Shown here in pieces: positions 1 through 11,761 of a DNA stretch of 64,000 nucleotides. The first letter of the stretch is position 1. Each line of letters opens with the position of its first letter. Source of the DNA: Verticillium longisporum (Eukaryota; Ascomycota; Sordariomycetes; Glomerellales; Plectosphaerellaceae); the NCBI GenBank assembly GCA_019188255.1, contig JAETXT010000004.1:5890001-5954000 (forward strand), in the 5' to 3' direction. Position numbers and translations under genes: made by a program. The notes beneath the pieces are model-generated. The model saw nothing but the letters and a program-made list of their open reading frames with translations, was not told the DNA's origin and searched no databases.

Positions 1-1356
1 GCACACTTGAGAAAAGACATATGCAATGTGATGGGCAAACGGTGACTTTTGAGGCAAGCCGTTCGCTTTCGCCTTTCGCCCAGACAACCGGCTCGCCCTG
101 CTTGTCACTTTCGCAGTCGTGTTTCACCCTGGAGATACAGGCAGCCGATCATTTCCACTTGCACCCGGAAGTCCACTGAAAGAATCGCCTGCTGGCCCTT
201 TCTGCCGGGCGATGATGAAATGTGGCCCACCAGCCTGTTCCTGGTCTTCACTTGAGTGTCGCGTCGGCGTATTCAATGGTGTCCCGTCGAGACTTCACTG
301 TTCAGGCCCGAGATGCCTACCGGCGCCGTCTCACGTTGCCCGCCCTTCACCCCCCCTTCTCAATCTCCGTCTTGGCTGAGGGTGGCAAGCCCCCGCTCCC
401 CTGCCCTCCCCTTCGCCTTCGTCACGCACGCCCAGCGGGGTCCAGCGCACTCAACGTGAATCACGAAAGCCTGTGGGACGAGATCTCAACACGAGACGGC
501 CCGCTGCGTCAGCCACGACTGTCCCTCGACGCTGCTGGGACAAGTCGTGGGGATACCGTACTGTGCCGAGGAAGTGGTGCGGCGCTGAACAAGCACAGGC
601 ATAGGCGTAGAACGCGTTTGCTCGAACCATCTCTGTAGGTTCGAACTTGGGCCCCTTCAACAAGAAAATGAACAGTAGGGTGCGACGAAACGACCAGCAT
701 CCCGGAGCCTGATAAAGTGCGTCACGGAAAGACCCATATGAACACGATGCACTTCTCGTAACCGTTCCAGTCTTATTTGACCAGCGGCGCATGATACGAA
801 CACCCCAGCAACGTCTTGAAAAGTGAAGTTGCTTCACTGGCCGGCTGCGTCGTTGGGCACGAAAGCAGCAGCGTTGCCTGGGCCCAACAATGATGAGGAG
901 GGTCGGCGCAGTTCAACCCCGCATAGGTACGCTCCGCCAGTTGGAAGCACAAAACATGTCAGCCTTGCTTCGCCCAGATGCGAGGTCGCATGTTGCAGGA
1001 TGCAGCCTCCAGGACCAGTGATTTGCCAGGTATTGAATTGCCGCGAGGCTGCGTGGAGCAGGCAGCGCGGGTCTGCATTGAGCACACAATGAGCGGGCAT
1101 TCACAGCATGGGAAAAAGCAGGCCAACGAGATATGGCCCTCTTTGGGGCCCGCTGCATCTGTTTCTTCTATTATCCCGGTTCTTGCCAGTCAGAAAAAGC
1201 GTCCTCTATTATCCCGGTTCTTGTCAGTCAGAAAAAGCGCGTGACCGACCCCCCCTGGTGTCTGAGCTCGCTCACTGACATTACACGTCTACTACAACAC
1301 CAAACGCCTCGAGCATGCAACCCTTTTCTTTGTGTTCTCTATTGACGAGCCCACCC
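1..1356. other. Intergenic, no gene recognised
   Basis: I see no reading frame resembling a known protein. The only structure is a direct repeat of 34 bp with one mismatch at 1168-1201 and 1206-1239 (period 38 bp). Part of the right end is probably the 3' flank of the sideroflexin gene. Confidence 0.5.
1168..1239. repeat. Two-copy 38-bp-period direct repeat
   Basis: The unit beginning CTATTATCCCGGTTCTTG occurs at 1168 and again at 1206. The 34-bp core differs only by one C/T. It lies about 120 bp beyond the stop codon of the minus-strand sideroflexin gene. Confidence 0.85.
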
Positions 1357-2643
1357 CTAGATGCCCCTGTTGAACGTCACCATGCCGTTGACGCCGCCGC
1401 GTCCGTGGAACTCGGGCTCGAGCCTGTCGTCGGTGACCTTTTCCATCTGCGGAAAGACGGCCAGCGCGAGCGGCAGCACGGCGAAGCTCGTGCCGAGGAT
1501 GAGGGCCAGGTTCAGCGGCACCGTCATGCGCGGGCGCTGCTGCAGCCACTGGGTGCGCTGCAGGCGGACGAGGAGCAGCGGCGGCAGCACCATGATGGGG
1601 GTCGAGTTGATGACGCGGCTGACGGCCGTCTCGCCGACGGCGATGCGCGCCGCCGCCTTGCTGCGGCCGAGGCTCTCCTCCTGGCGGCCTTCGCGGCGCA
1701 GGGCGTCGCGCTGGGCCGCCGACAGCACGGGGTAGACGTCGATGCCCTTGCGCATCTCCTCGCCGCGCATCAGCAGCACGTTGGGGGCGCCGGCCGTGGC
1801 GACGGCGGCGAACGGCACAAGGCGCGTCAGCGTCGTGCGCGTCGCCGGCGTCAGGTTGCGCAGGCGCGGCACCAGGTTGTTCAGGCCGACGGCCACACCG
1901 CACGACACCGACACGGCGGCGAGGTACGACTGGCCCATCTTGGTCCACGACAGGGGCGAGGACTTGTTGGCGTTGGCCGAGTTGATGGCCACGTTCAGCG
2001 ACTGGTTGACGACCTGCCAGGCGATGGTGCCGCCGTTCTGGGGGGGAGAAACAAGTCAGCGCGCCGTGCATGTTGGGACGTGAAGATAGGATGCTATGCT
2101 CTATGATGCTTACACCGAGACCGGGCTGGAGCATGCCCGCCGTGACGATCAAATTGGAGAGGACGAAAGATGACATGCGGAAGGGCAGGAAGACGGCCTC
2201 GCCCGTGTCTATAGAGTGTCTCCGTGTCAGTGACCATTGTCTCGCAACTTGGGGAGGTGGTCCCCCGTACCCGGGTGCAGCGTCGAGTCGACAATCTTCT
2301 TGGCTTTCCACAGCTCGGGCGTCATGTGCTGGATCTTGCCCTCCTTGTAGTCGGTCAGGAGCGCCTTGGCGCGCTCGAGGCCCGCCTTGTTGACGAGCAG
2401 TGTGCTGTGAGGGCCACGGCGTCAGCTTCTTGTTCGTCTTGGTGTTGTTGCAGCGGCGGGCCTGTCTGACAGGTCGCCAATCCATTGCCAATTGAACAGC
2501 TGCTGCTGCTGCTGGAGCTTCCAAACAACAGGTACGCACCTCGGATCCGTCAGGCCCACGGCGTGCTTGACGCGTCCCCAGTAGGTATCCAGATCATGCT
2601 GCGACGCGGGCAGCTGCCGGCTGCCGGGGAGCGAGGCGGACAT
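1357..2643 (-). CDS. FSF1: Sideroflexin (mitochondrial serine carrier family)
   Basis: Four exons: 2643-2540, 2404-2271, 2208-2114 and 2037-1357, giving 337 aa, the usual sideroflexin length. All junctions are GT-AG and keep phase. The family-typical HPDTGE motif spans the exon 2/3 junction, followed by FLPFRMSSF. Exon 4 holds the conserved stretch with NQSLNVAINSANAN and the C-terminal membrane segments. Sideroflexins are multi-pass inner-membrane proteins of mitochondria; animal SFXN1 carries serine into mitochondria for one-carbon metabolism and yeast Fsf1 is the fungal homologue (family knowledge). The start was chosen because MSASLPGSRQL is followed by the usual tyrosine/tryptophan-containing N-terminus. 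I see no truncation. Confidence 0.9.
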
Positions 2644-3195
2644 GGCGCGGGCGGTGAGCGAGCGAGCTTGGATGACTCGGACGATGGGAATGGCTTGGGG
2701 TCGTGGGCGGCGGGGTGCAAAGCAAAGGAACGTGGGGTTTGCACGAAGACGACCTCGTCGAGTCACCGCTGCTCTGGCACTCTCTGCTTCGCGTGCGGGC
2801 GTCCGGGAAGGCGGGTGTCTGCGCTGGCGGGGGTGTTTTTGTGATGTGACTTTTCTGTCAGGTCGTCAGAGGGCGGACGCGGGTGGGTAGAATCGGCAGA
2901 CGTTCCCAAGCGTGTGGAGCCGATGTCGGTGGTGGAGGAGGAGGAGGATTGGGCCTTTGCTGGCTGTCGGAACGAGCCGAGCGTGCCTCTTTGGATGCAA
3001 CCAGGTGGGAGCTCGCCGGCTAGATACACGGGTGCATATATGCAGCTTAGGCCATGGTGGGGATATCAAAGAAAGTGATCAATGACCAGCAAACTACAGT
3101 TTGGGCGCATCTTTAGGAAATGCGGCCTCATCCACTGGCCGGAGCTAGCGTCAGGTACATATACCCTTCCATCGAGCCCCGATCCGCAACCACAG
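2644..3195. other. Intergenic between sideroflexin start and tRNA-Arg
   Basis: This is the upstream region of the minus-strand sideroflexin gene and the 5' flank of the tRNA. No reading frame here looks like a real gene and no repeat stands out. Confidence 0.5.
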
Positions 3196-3268
3196 GGGCT
3201 GGTGGCGAAATTGGTATCGCGCTAGATTTCGGCTCTAGCGATTGCGGGTTCGAGTCCCGTCTAGCTCT
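3196..3268 (+). tRNA. tRNA-Arg(UCG)
   Basis: A full cloverleaf can be folded. The acceptor stem is GGGCTGG (3196-3202) with CTAGCTC (3261-3267). The D stem is GCGA/TCGC, the anticodon stem CTAGA/TCTAG, and the loop TTTCGGC (3227-3233) carries anticodon TCG at 3229-3231. The T arm is GCGGG-TTCGAGT-CCCGT. There is no intron. A run of eight T just downstream (about 3278-3285) fits an RNA polymerase III terminator. It decodes CGA. Confidence 0.9.
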
Positions 3269-4799
3269 AATTGTGTTACTTTTTTTTGCCTTTTGCCTTT
3301 TGGCAGCGCTTTCTGCATCAAAATGCTCTTTTATTTAAGCATATTGCTTGCGTCAAGAAGACGTGATTTTGTATTTTGTCCACTCGATCGTGACTTGGCT
3401 GGGATGGTGCGTCAAGGCGAAGGGCATCGCCGACATCTACACCCGAGAGCGCTTGGGTATGATTTTCCTTCTACTTCTTGCTGCAATTAACCATCCTTTG
3501 TCCATCTCCAGATTTGCACCGGCTACTCGAGGTAAGAGAGTGAGCTTGTACCTGCTGTTCGATAGCATGATCAACGCCGGCTGCTTGTGGAAGCATTGAC
3601 TGGGCCAGCGATGCATGGTTGACAAGCATATGGAGATGTCAGACGAGGAAGTCACAGCACATGATAAGAACCTCCTCTACTCAACCCACGCAAAGCCTTG
3701 CCATCGAAGTAGCATGTTCGCGGTCTGCATACCACAAGTGTTCCCCGTCGGCTCACTCGACTTGTCAAGGTCCCGGCCCCACGGAAACATCGAGGTAGAA
3801 TGCCTGATAGCTTGACACGTTACACGCGTATACTGCCTACAAAGCAAAGTGAGCTGTACGTACACGTCCGCAGGTTCCGGTCCTGCACAATGCTTAGCCG
3901 GAACACCTCCAAGTTCACGTGCGAGGCCAGGGGGCGACGAGAGACGTGCTTGTTGGGATCGAGCAGCATCCATCTCTTCCCGTGCCCTCGACCCCCACGG
4001 CCGTGTACACGTAGTCCTTGTCCAGGAGAACGCCCGGCTATATGTTTGTTGCATGAAGTCGTTCGCCAGTGTCAGCGAGCGGCCGAGAGGCGGGCCGGGG
4101 ATCTGTTCGACCCGGACCGGAAGCAGTACCACGCAGGACGTTTGGTTGTTCGTCCGCTGGGACGTCCATACTCGGGGCAGCATCGACAGTAGAAGCCATG
4201 ATAGAGTGGCCGTAGGGGACTATCAATCCACCTCGATGGTTGAAGGTGAATTATTCCCCACGGCACGAGCCAGACCAACGGCCAGAAGAGAGGCTCCCTA
4301 GGCACCCCGTCTCATGAATGCGAAAGGTGTCGATGTGACCAGCACACGGCATGACAAGATGTGTTGCGGCCAAATCTGCGGGCAGTGCTGCCCCGCACCG
4401 CGAGAGCATCTTCGCCAACGGCTGGTCCGAAGCCTGAAGGGATGTTGGTGCAAATCGTTGTCATGGTTGCGACTGATGACAGGGGTCGTGCAACTGTCAA
4501 CCACCACTGGTATAAGGCATATACTCGCAGATCCACGCCCTCCGGAGATGGCCAAACACAAGTTCTTCAAAATGCGAGCCTGCTTCACTCACAACTTGTC
4601 CTATCCGTGAACATGTGCATGGGGGTATTCTGAGAAACATGCTTGCCAGACGTGCAACCAAGTGGCAAGACAACTTCACAACGCTGCGTCGGAAACCAAC
4701 CTTCTTCTACCCACTCAGCATCCCCTCTCCCGCCCAAAAAAAAAACTCTCGAGCAACAGATTCAATAGATCGACCAGAGCCCGAATTGGGCAAAAATTG
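3269..4799. other. Intergenic, no gene recognised
   Basis: The six frames give only short overlapping ORFs with no recognisable family. A run of ten A at 4736-4745 lies about 55 nt downstream of the minus-strand tRNA-Pro and could be its terminator. Confidence 0.45.
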
Positions 4800-4891
4800 G
4801 GCGCCATCCGGGGATTGAACCCGGGACCTCTCGCAAGCTATGCTTCAGGGTGTGACCCTAAGCGAGAATCATACCACTAGACCAACGGCGC
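4800..4891 (-). tRNA. tRNA-Pro(AGG), 20-nt intron
   Basis: On the minus strand the acceptor stem is GCGCCGT (4891-4885) with ATGGCGC (4807-4801). The anticodon stem is CTCGC/GCGAG. The loop starts TT, then anticodon AGG (4859-4857) and a purine at 4856. The intron occupies 4855-4836, one base 3' of the anticodon, the normal place for eukaryotic nuclear tRNA introns. The T arm carries GGTTCAATCC. It decodes CCU, and CCC by wobble if the A is modified to inosine. Confidence 0.92.
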
Positions 4892-5728
4892 GTTTGGTGA
4901 ACAAATCCCTGGCTGGACCAGGGGCCGGTCGATGGGAAACGGGGAAAATTGTACAGTATATCATGGCCGTTTGCGAGCGACCCACAGACTTGTCATCCTC
5001 CCCAGCGCGACGAGGTGCATCTGGTCACGGGCATGCGAGGCCTTTCCATTTAGACGATATACACCATCCTGGCAAAAACATGCCGATACATGACGCGCTG
5101 TCCAAGTTGCCGGTTGTCGAGCACCAGCCCCACGAGTAGAACTAGATCAAGCTTTGGTAGACGAGAAATAGCCAGACGATATCTGAGTTGACACCACATA
5201 CTTGTTCAGCCAACACAAGGAAATGTCGCCAAATCTCTGATAGGGAGTCATGGAGGGCTATCGGAGAGACGCCCATTTGCAGTACTATCCTGTAGTAGCC
5301 GAGACTTGAGAAGACGTAAATAGAGGCCGAAAATCAAGCCTCGAGGAACAGGATGGCCTGCTAGATAACGTTGCGCAGTTGGGCAATTCAATTTTGTTAC
5401 AGCTTTCCGCTTTTCTGCCGCGGTCATGGCAGTGGAAGCCCTCATTTTTCTGATGCCAGATAAGGAATCGACGTATTCTGGACCGAGTCGCAGGACGCCG
5501 TCGCGGCGTGCTTGACAGCCCATCACATCCAAGCTTACCGTTGCTCGTCGATAAGCTTTCAGAACACATCATGCTTTTACGTGGACAGTGTCTTTGACTG
5601 TTTGCATGTCAAACCATAACTTTAGCAATCCAAGGCAAATGGAAATCACAGGGATCAGGCAAGTACTCCAAGTCGTGAGGCTTCTATTTTCATCCGCTGT
5701 GTACTTCTTTCTCTACGGCTCCAGTTGT
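4892..5728. other. Intergenic, no gene recognised
   Basis: Lies between the tRNA-Pro and the 3' end of the tRNase Z gene. I see no supported gene or repeat. Confidence 0.5.
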
Positions 5729-8700
5729 CTATTTCTTCCTCTTCTTCTCCACCGCCTCGTGCGCCTCCTTGGCCTTCTCCTTCTCCGCCTCCTTCGTCTC
5801 CTCCTCGACCTCGAAGAAGCGCCGCAGCGCCGGCAGGAACGCCGCCGCGTGCCTAAACTCGCCGAGCCGGACCTGCATCTGGTCAAAGGCCATGAGGACG
5901 ACCTGGTCCTTGGCCTCGGCCTTGGCCCCGGCCTCGGGCCCGGCTTCGGCGGCCTCAATCTTCTGCTCGACAAGGGGAATCTTGGCGTAGCGCTGGGAAA
6001 AGTGCGTCAGCAGCACGCGGCGGGCGCCCATGCGCTTGGCGACGCCGAGGGCCTCGCCCATGGTCGAGTGCTTCTTGGCGAGGGCGTCGTCGCGCTTGTC
6101 GTCGTCAAAGGTGCTCTCGTGGACGAGGAGCGTGGCGCCGCGGCCGGCGTCGGCGAGGTCGTTGCTCGGCCGGCAGTCGCCCGAGTAGGCGATCTTGAGG
6201 CCCGAGGGCCAGGTGAGGACGCCGGCAAAGGCCTGGTGGCAGTGCTGCACCGGCACGGCGACGACAGACGCGAGGCCGCTGTCGGGGGGGCGCCGGGGAT
6301 GGACCCGCCGCGCGTCTTCCACGACACGCTGTCGCACCGGACAAAGTTGATGCGCCGCAGCGCGAGGTCCTCGACCTGGCTGTACTCGCCGAGCCAGCGC
6401 TCCATGGGCGTCGGGCCGCATATGACGAGCTGCTGCGCAGACTGGCCGTCTTCGGCCGCCGTGAGGCGGCGCCATTGCGCGATGACGTCGGCGAGGCCGA
6501 GGTGGTGGTCGGCGTGCATGTGGGAGATGAAGATGAAGCGGAGCTCCTTCATGATGGCTTCGTACTCCTCTGCGGGGAACGCGCGGCGGAGCTGACCAAT
6601 GGTGTTCTCACCAGCGTCAAGGAGATAGCTGCCAACGCCGGGAACGCGAATGAGGGTGGACGAGACGTTGCGGTATTTGGAAGGGGCCGCTGAACCAGTG
6701 CCCAGGGGCACAATGAGGGCATCCCGGTTGGGTATGTCCTTCTCGTCCTGCTCCACGAGGTCGGTGAAGCTGGGCTCAGCCACCTTTTGCCTGGCTTCTT
6801 CCGCCAAAGCGATGACCTGCTCATCGATCTGTTCGGCCTCGTTGAGCAGAGGGAAGGGAACAATCTCGGCGTCGTTAATTTTAAAGTTGGGCAGCATGTG
6901 AGCTTTCATGCCGGTGCGGCCAATCTCAACCGTCAGGCCGTCGACCTTGGGGATGTCGCGGAATGTGTTATCGAACTGGAGCACGGGGAATCGTGCAGGG
7001 TCGAGTCGGTGCAGCTTGGTAAAGAGGGCCGCATAAGACTCGTACGTGATCATGTTGGGCGAGATGTCAGCGCCCATGACGAGATGCCTGATGTGGGGCT
7101 TGCTCTTGATAAACTCCTGGATCGAGGGGTCATCAAAGACACCCCTTCCAAAGATCCAGTAAAAGATTTGGACATTGTCGAGCAGCTCGTCCGACTGCCA
7201 CTCGGGCCGTTCGAGGAAGCCAGACACGTGTTCCAGAGAGGGAATGGCCAGGACGGCAAAGCCCTGGCCCTTCATAGGCGCCTCGAGCACCATGTCAGGG
7301 GTCACGTCCTTGCCGTCCATGGCCTTGACCGTCTCACCGGCGGTCAGGCGCTTGAAGTCCGGCTTGGCCACGCCCAGCTCGATCGCGACCTTGGGGTTCA
7401 GCTTTCCACGACGGCCCCTGTTCTTGACAACATAGCAGAGCGACGTGTCAGACATGGTCGTGGGCGGCAGGTCGGTGACCATGGCACTCGGCCAGGGCTT
7501 GCGAACGAGGACCGTCAAGTCAGGCACAACGGCATCCCTCGTGCTCGGTGTCGGTCCATTGTACTTCTTGATGTTGCCGTTCTCGCGGATGAAGATCTTG
7601 GCCGGCATCTGCACGTCGGCGAGCTTGGTCTCGAACAGCCCGTCCTTGCTCCAGTCCGAGTTGAACATGTTCTCGACAATGTCGTGGACCGTGTTATCGG
7701 CGATCTGCTGCCTCTTCCGCGGGGGCGAGGCGGAGCGGGACCGCGCGCGGGGCGACTGGCTCCCCAATCTCGTATCTGTCACGGCAGCGCCGGCTTCAGC
7801 GTCGTGCATCACGTCAAAGGTTCGCTTCCGCACCGGGCGCGTACCGTTTCCAGCAGCTGCTGCTGCTGCTGCCGCCGCCGCGGGGCGGCTCCTGACCACC
7901 GGCACGTGCCACACCAAGATGGTGTCGTCCTCCCAGTCTGGCGTTGAGTAGTCGTGCCGCGTCGGGCTGCCGCCGGCGGCGCGGGGGTCGAGGGTCAGGT
8001 CGACGGCCTTGATGGGCATGCCGGTGCGGAAGATGAAGTTTCGCGCCGTGGCCACGGTGTGTGCTGTGTTCTTGCCGCCAAAAATCTCAAACGTCTTGTT
8101 GGGCGTGGCGATCTCGCGCTTGCCCTCCTTGCGCCTCGCCTCGTTGGAGTTCTTGACATCCTGGGCGACGGCAGCGAGACCGTCGGCGACCGTCAGCATC
8201 ATGCCCAGCATGCCGCCGGTGGTCTCCCAGTTGACCTCGCCGGCGATGAAGATCTTGTCGAGCTTGGCGAGGGAGTGGCCACGCTGGGAGATGGCGCGCT
8301 GCGTGCCCTGGGCGAGGGTGCCAAAGTGGTAACGACGGTGGTCGAAGTGCAGGAGAAGGCCTGCACCAGCCGTATCGGCCGTGGGCGTGGCCACGATCTG
8401 GACGTGACTCGACATGTTCTGGGCGTGGATTGCGTAGCCGCCGTCGCGGTTTTTGAGGGCAGCCTTGGGTCGGGCAGCGGGTCTTGGGGGTTCAGGATGT
8501 GAGGCAGCTATGAACGAGGTGCTCAGTGGGCGATTGGGCTTCGAGGCAAGCGGTTGCTTTTGCTGCGTCGGTTTGCCCTTGCTGGGCACTTTGAAGTAGA
8601 GCGGCCGGGGTCTTTCGCCTGATGACTCTTCGGCGAGGGTATATCTCTGTCGGGAGGCTTCGTACGAATAAGAGTAGAAACGTCTAAGGCTGGCGCTGCC

Positions 8701-8760
8701 TGGTATGAGCCGAGACCGTAGAAGACACGTCCATGACATGGAGGTCGAGGGGATGGTCAA
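5729..8760 (-). CDS. TRZ1: tRNase Z, long form (tRNA 3'-end endonuclease), apparent frameshift
   Basis: Single exon of about 1,010 codons in two frames: 8760 down to about 6290, then about 6284 down to 5729. Long-form tRNase Z removes 3' trailers from nuclear and mitochondrial pre-tRNAs. The C-terminal half has PLGTGSAAPSKYRN (the PxKxRN loop), the zinc motif in ISHMHADHHLG (HxHxDH), and, after the frame change, YSGDCRPS and a later HES/LTHFSQRY region, as in the family. The N-terminus is basic with RRFYSYSY, compatible with mitochondrial import. The break is at a G7 run (6284-6290, C7 in the coding strand); one more C joins the two halves exactly where conserved sequence resumes. No GT-AG intron explains it. 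An internal poly-Ala stretch comes from a GCT/GCC repeat near 7857-7885. The start is the first ATG of the open frame; one a few codons further in (MSWTCLL) is possible. Confidence 0.88.
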
Positions 8761-8992
8761 CGGAGAATGGAAGGCGCTGGGGGTATCACGAAAAAGGCAA
8801 ACTGGAGTCTACAAAAAAGAGGGACCACTACTAAAAGTGCAGCTCCAGGAGGGATACAGGCAAGGCTAAAAAGTCAAGGTGGGCTGGCAAGGTACGCGAC
8901 GGCCACTGATGATGCGCTGCGCTTCACTCAATTCAGTCGCGAAGGCACGTGTGGGGGGTTTGTGCCTCTTGTGGGGCACAAGCACTGAGTTG

Positions 8993-9271
8993 TCATTGCC
9001 GATAAGATACCGCCACGCTATCGCCATCTGGTCTAGCCCCTGAAGCCGCATCGCCCAAAGCCCCCGAAGCCCCTGAAGCCCCTGTGAACGTCCTGCTGGG
9101 AGGGAACCGTTGGTGGCGGTACAGCGCTTCCCCGCACGCCGCACCTCGCCTTTGCAGCATCAGGTCCATGTCGGCTGCGCTGTATGTGGACGATGTCGAG
9201 CTCGTTGACTCTGCCGAACCCCGTCGCTCGTGGCCCATGTCCCAGAGTCTGTTGCTGTCTGATGAGGACAT
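8993..9271 (-). CDS. Small serine-rich conserved-looking protein, function unknown
   Basis: 92 codons. I chose the methionine of MSSSDSNRLWDMGHERRG rather than the in-frame upstream one, because the sequence from there looks like small fungal proteins with a NRLWDMGHERRGS opening, a Ser/Thr-rich stretch and ADMDLMLQRR; that resemblance is from memory and unverified. The C-terminal third is low-complexity (GASGASGAL), reflecting a short CCCCTGAAG-type repeat at 9037-9085. There is no signal peptide or membrane segment. The gene is transcribed toward the tRNase Z gene. An unrecognised intron is possible. Confidence 0.5.
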   Translation of the reverse strand: MSSSDSNRLWDMGHERRGSAESTSSTSSTYSAADMDLMLQRRGAACGEALYRHQRFPPSRTFTGASGASGALGDAASGARPDGDSVAVSYRQ

Positions 9272-9951
9272 TGTGATTTTTTTTGGTGTTGTTCCATGTG
9301 AAGGTTGGTCACGGTTGGTGGTTATCCAAGCCGATGATTGCTGTAGAATCCTCACTGGCTGGTTGTTGGCGGTACGTAGGTGTGTAGTTGGTGTTTTGTA
9401 TGTATTTGTATCTCGGTTCGTTGGAAAAGGATGGCACCAAACGTTTTTGCAGAAACTATGCTTCCTTGTTATGGTCTGGTGATGGAGAAGTCAAGAAATC
9501 AGACGCCTACGGGCAAAGGCTGATCTGGGGATATGCTTTGTTATATCTGTTCTGATGCCTGGGATGGCTCGATAGCTCCATGGGCTGTGTTCGCCCCATC
9601 GATGCGTCCAGGCCGAGCTTCTTATACTTGCTTCTGCGTCATCCCCCTCGATGCTTCTTCGTATTCAGCTGAAACTGACTCTCTGAACCTTCAACGCTGT
9701 CACGTTCGAACGCCCCTTGGATTCCTCTTCCCAACCCCAGATCTATTTCCTTTGCTGCCCCCTGCCCCCCCCGGTTCGGCGTCCACCCCTTCTGGCCGCC
9801 CAAACCTTCCGATGCCATGGGATGAAGCTCCGCCTCTCCCAATCATGCAGTCGACCGGCGGATCAAGTCAGTCACCGAGCATAGCCTTCATCTAACGACA
9901 TGACCGGCCATGATTTGCTGATCAAGCTTTCCCCCTTCTCTGGCCATCACA
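9272..9951. other. Intergenic flank left of transposon block
   Basis: Normal GC content and no recognisable gene. It ends where the 164-bp inverted repeat of the mutated transposon begins. Confidence 0.5.
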
Positions 9952-10115
9952 CGGGCTCCTAAAAGCCGGGGACGGATATTTGCTCGGCCCTTATTAGATA
10001 TTTGCTCTGCCTAATAAGGGTAAAGCCATAATAGATAAGGGGAAAGCTATAAATATAGTACTACTACTAAAATTAGCTATAATAACTATATACCTATCCT
10101 CGCCTTTTATACCTT
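9952..10115 (+). repeat. Left 164-bp terminal inverted repeat of host transposon
   Basis: Inverted match to 15098-15236 joined to 17098-17122. Shared blocks include TATTTGCTCGGCCCTT and AAATATAGTACTACTACTA. The left arm is more AT-rich than the right, consistent with more RIP on this side. Confidence 0.85.
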
Positions 10116-11661
10116 TAAGTTACTTAATAGAATAATAAGGTAAGCGAGTTACTAAATAGCTATTAATAGCCCTTAATAGCCTAAAGTAGCTAATATTAAT
10201 TTTTTTATATTATAAATTAGGATATTAGAAAGATTATAGTAAACGCTAAATTAGCCTTAATTAGAGGCTATTTAGAACCCTCCTTATTATTAGCTATAGT
10301 CTCTAGAAGCCCCTAGAGTAAATAGCCTAGGCTACTCGCTCTAAAACTATTACTATAGCTATTACTAGAATTGTAATATATCCTATAATAGCTATATAAT
10401 AATAGCTATTAATAGTAGCTATAGTCGTAAAGAGGTACTATATATTTACTCCTCAGCTAAGAGACGTTATATAGCCTCCTATTAACGAGACGCCTCTATA
10501 AAGGTTATTAATTATGCTATAATAAGCTCTATCTATTTATCGCTATTAATCTTCCTCTTCTTCCTCGGCTAGATAATAGGAATATACTTCTAAAATAGGA
10601 TCGGTATAGAATATAACGATAATAGTTCTAATTACTCTTACTCCGATAATACTTAGCTAGAAGTAATAGTTTATATAATAGAGGCAAGGGAAATCGGGGT
10701 ATTATAGGACCTTATAATAGAAATATTATTAGTAGCCTCTCTAAAGCGCTAGAGGCGTTCTTATTTAATACGTTTAGTACCCTTTAAGACTCTATTTAGA
10801 GGTAATTCGAGAGCTTCTTTATAAGCTTTTTAAAGGATAGCCTATTTATAATAGAATTAGTAAATAGAAGCTAGAAGAGGGAGGGGGAGTAGATAATAAA
10901 GCTTATAATATTCTAATTAAGCTATTAATATAATAAGATATCCTTAAAAATTAATAGTTAATTAAGAGATAAATAAGAATATAATATATAGTAATAGGGT
11001 AGCCCCTATTATTTAATAAAGCTATTAGAATAGGATAATAGCTAGAATTATAGTTAATCCGAATTCCTAGCTCTTAAAGCTACTTATAGCTTATTCTATA
11101 TCTTCTTAAAGGCTTTAAAGGATATAAGAAATATAAACTATTATATAATCTATTCTTATTAAAATTTACTATTAAAATAATATATTTACGATTAAATTAA
11201 AGTCTTATATTACTCCTTTTTCTTATTAATTATTTAGGAGATTCGCTCTTATAGAATATAAAGGTTAGCTCGGCTTTTACCTCTTAGAAAGTAGCTCTTA
11301 AGCTTAATATAAGCTCCCTTTACTAGAGACGTAGATCTAAAGCTATAATTTCGGAATCTCTTAATAGAAAATTTATAAAATTATTTATAGAATAATAACT
11401 AAATAGTATTTAAATAATAAATAAGCTCTAAGATTAAGATATTAGCTTTTTAATTAGGAATATAGAAAAGGAAGGAAGTAAATAAACTAAGCTATTTAAG
11501 ATTAAATCTATAATAGAATAAAGCCTATATAAGCTAGAATACCCTTTCTATTTCAGTATTAATATACTATTTCTAAGCGAATAAGAAGCTATTAAGAGAT
11601 TAATCTAATAATAGATTTAATAATAATTATATAGAATTTAAATATTATAGATTATTTCTAT
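10116..11661. other. RIP-erased interior of host transposon, left part
   Basis: About 1.5 kb with almost no CA or TG dinucleotides, dense in TAG/CTA/TTA and therefore full of stops. The original coding content is lost. It ends at the TA target of the first pogo-like element. Confidence 0.85.
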
Positions 11662-11761
11662 TAACGTAATCCACAAGCGAGTGGTTCACCCAAGCGAGTG
11701 GTTCACTTCGCCCGGGCCCACGACCTACACCTGAATTCTACAGATTCCACCTCCGCCCGCG

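Noticed and set aside
1292..2539. 415-codon minus-strand ORF over the sideroflexin locus
   Set aside because: Most of it is an off-frame reading of the exons and read-through of introns; only the DTGEAVFLPF segment is a real exon, and it is included in the spliced model.
5588..7947. Long plus-strand ORFs antisense to tRNase Z
   Set aside because: Shadow of the conserved minus-strand gene with no domain of their own.
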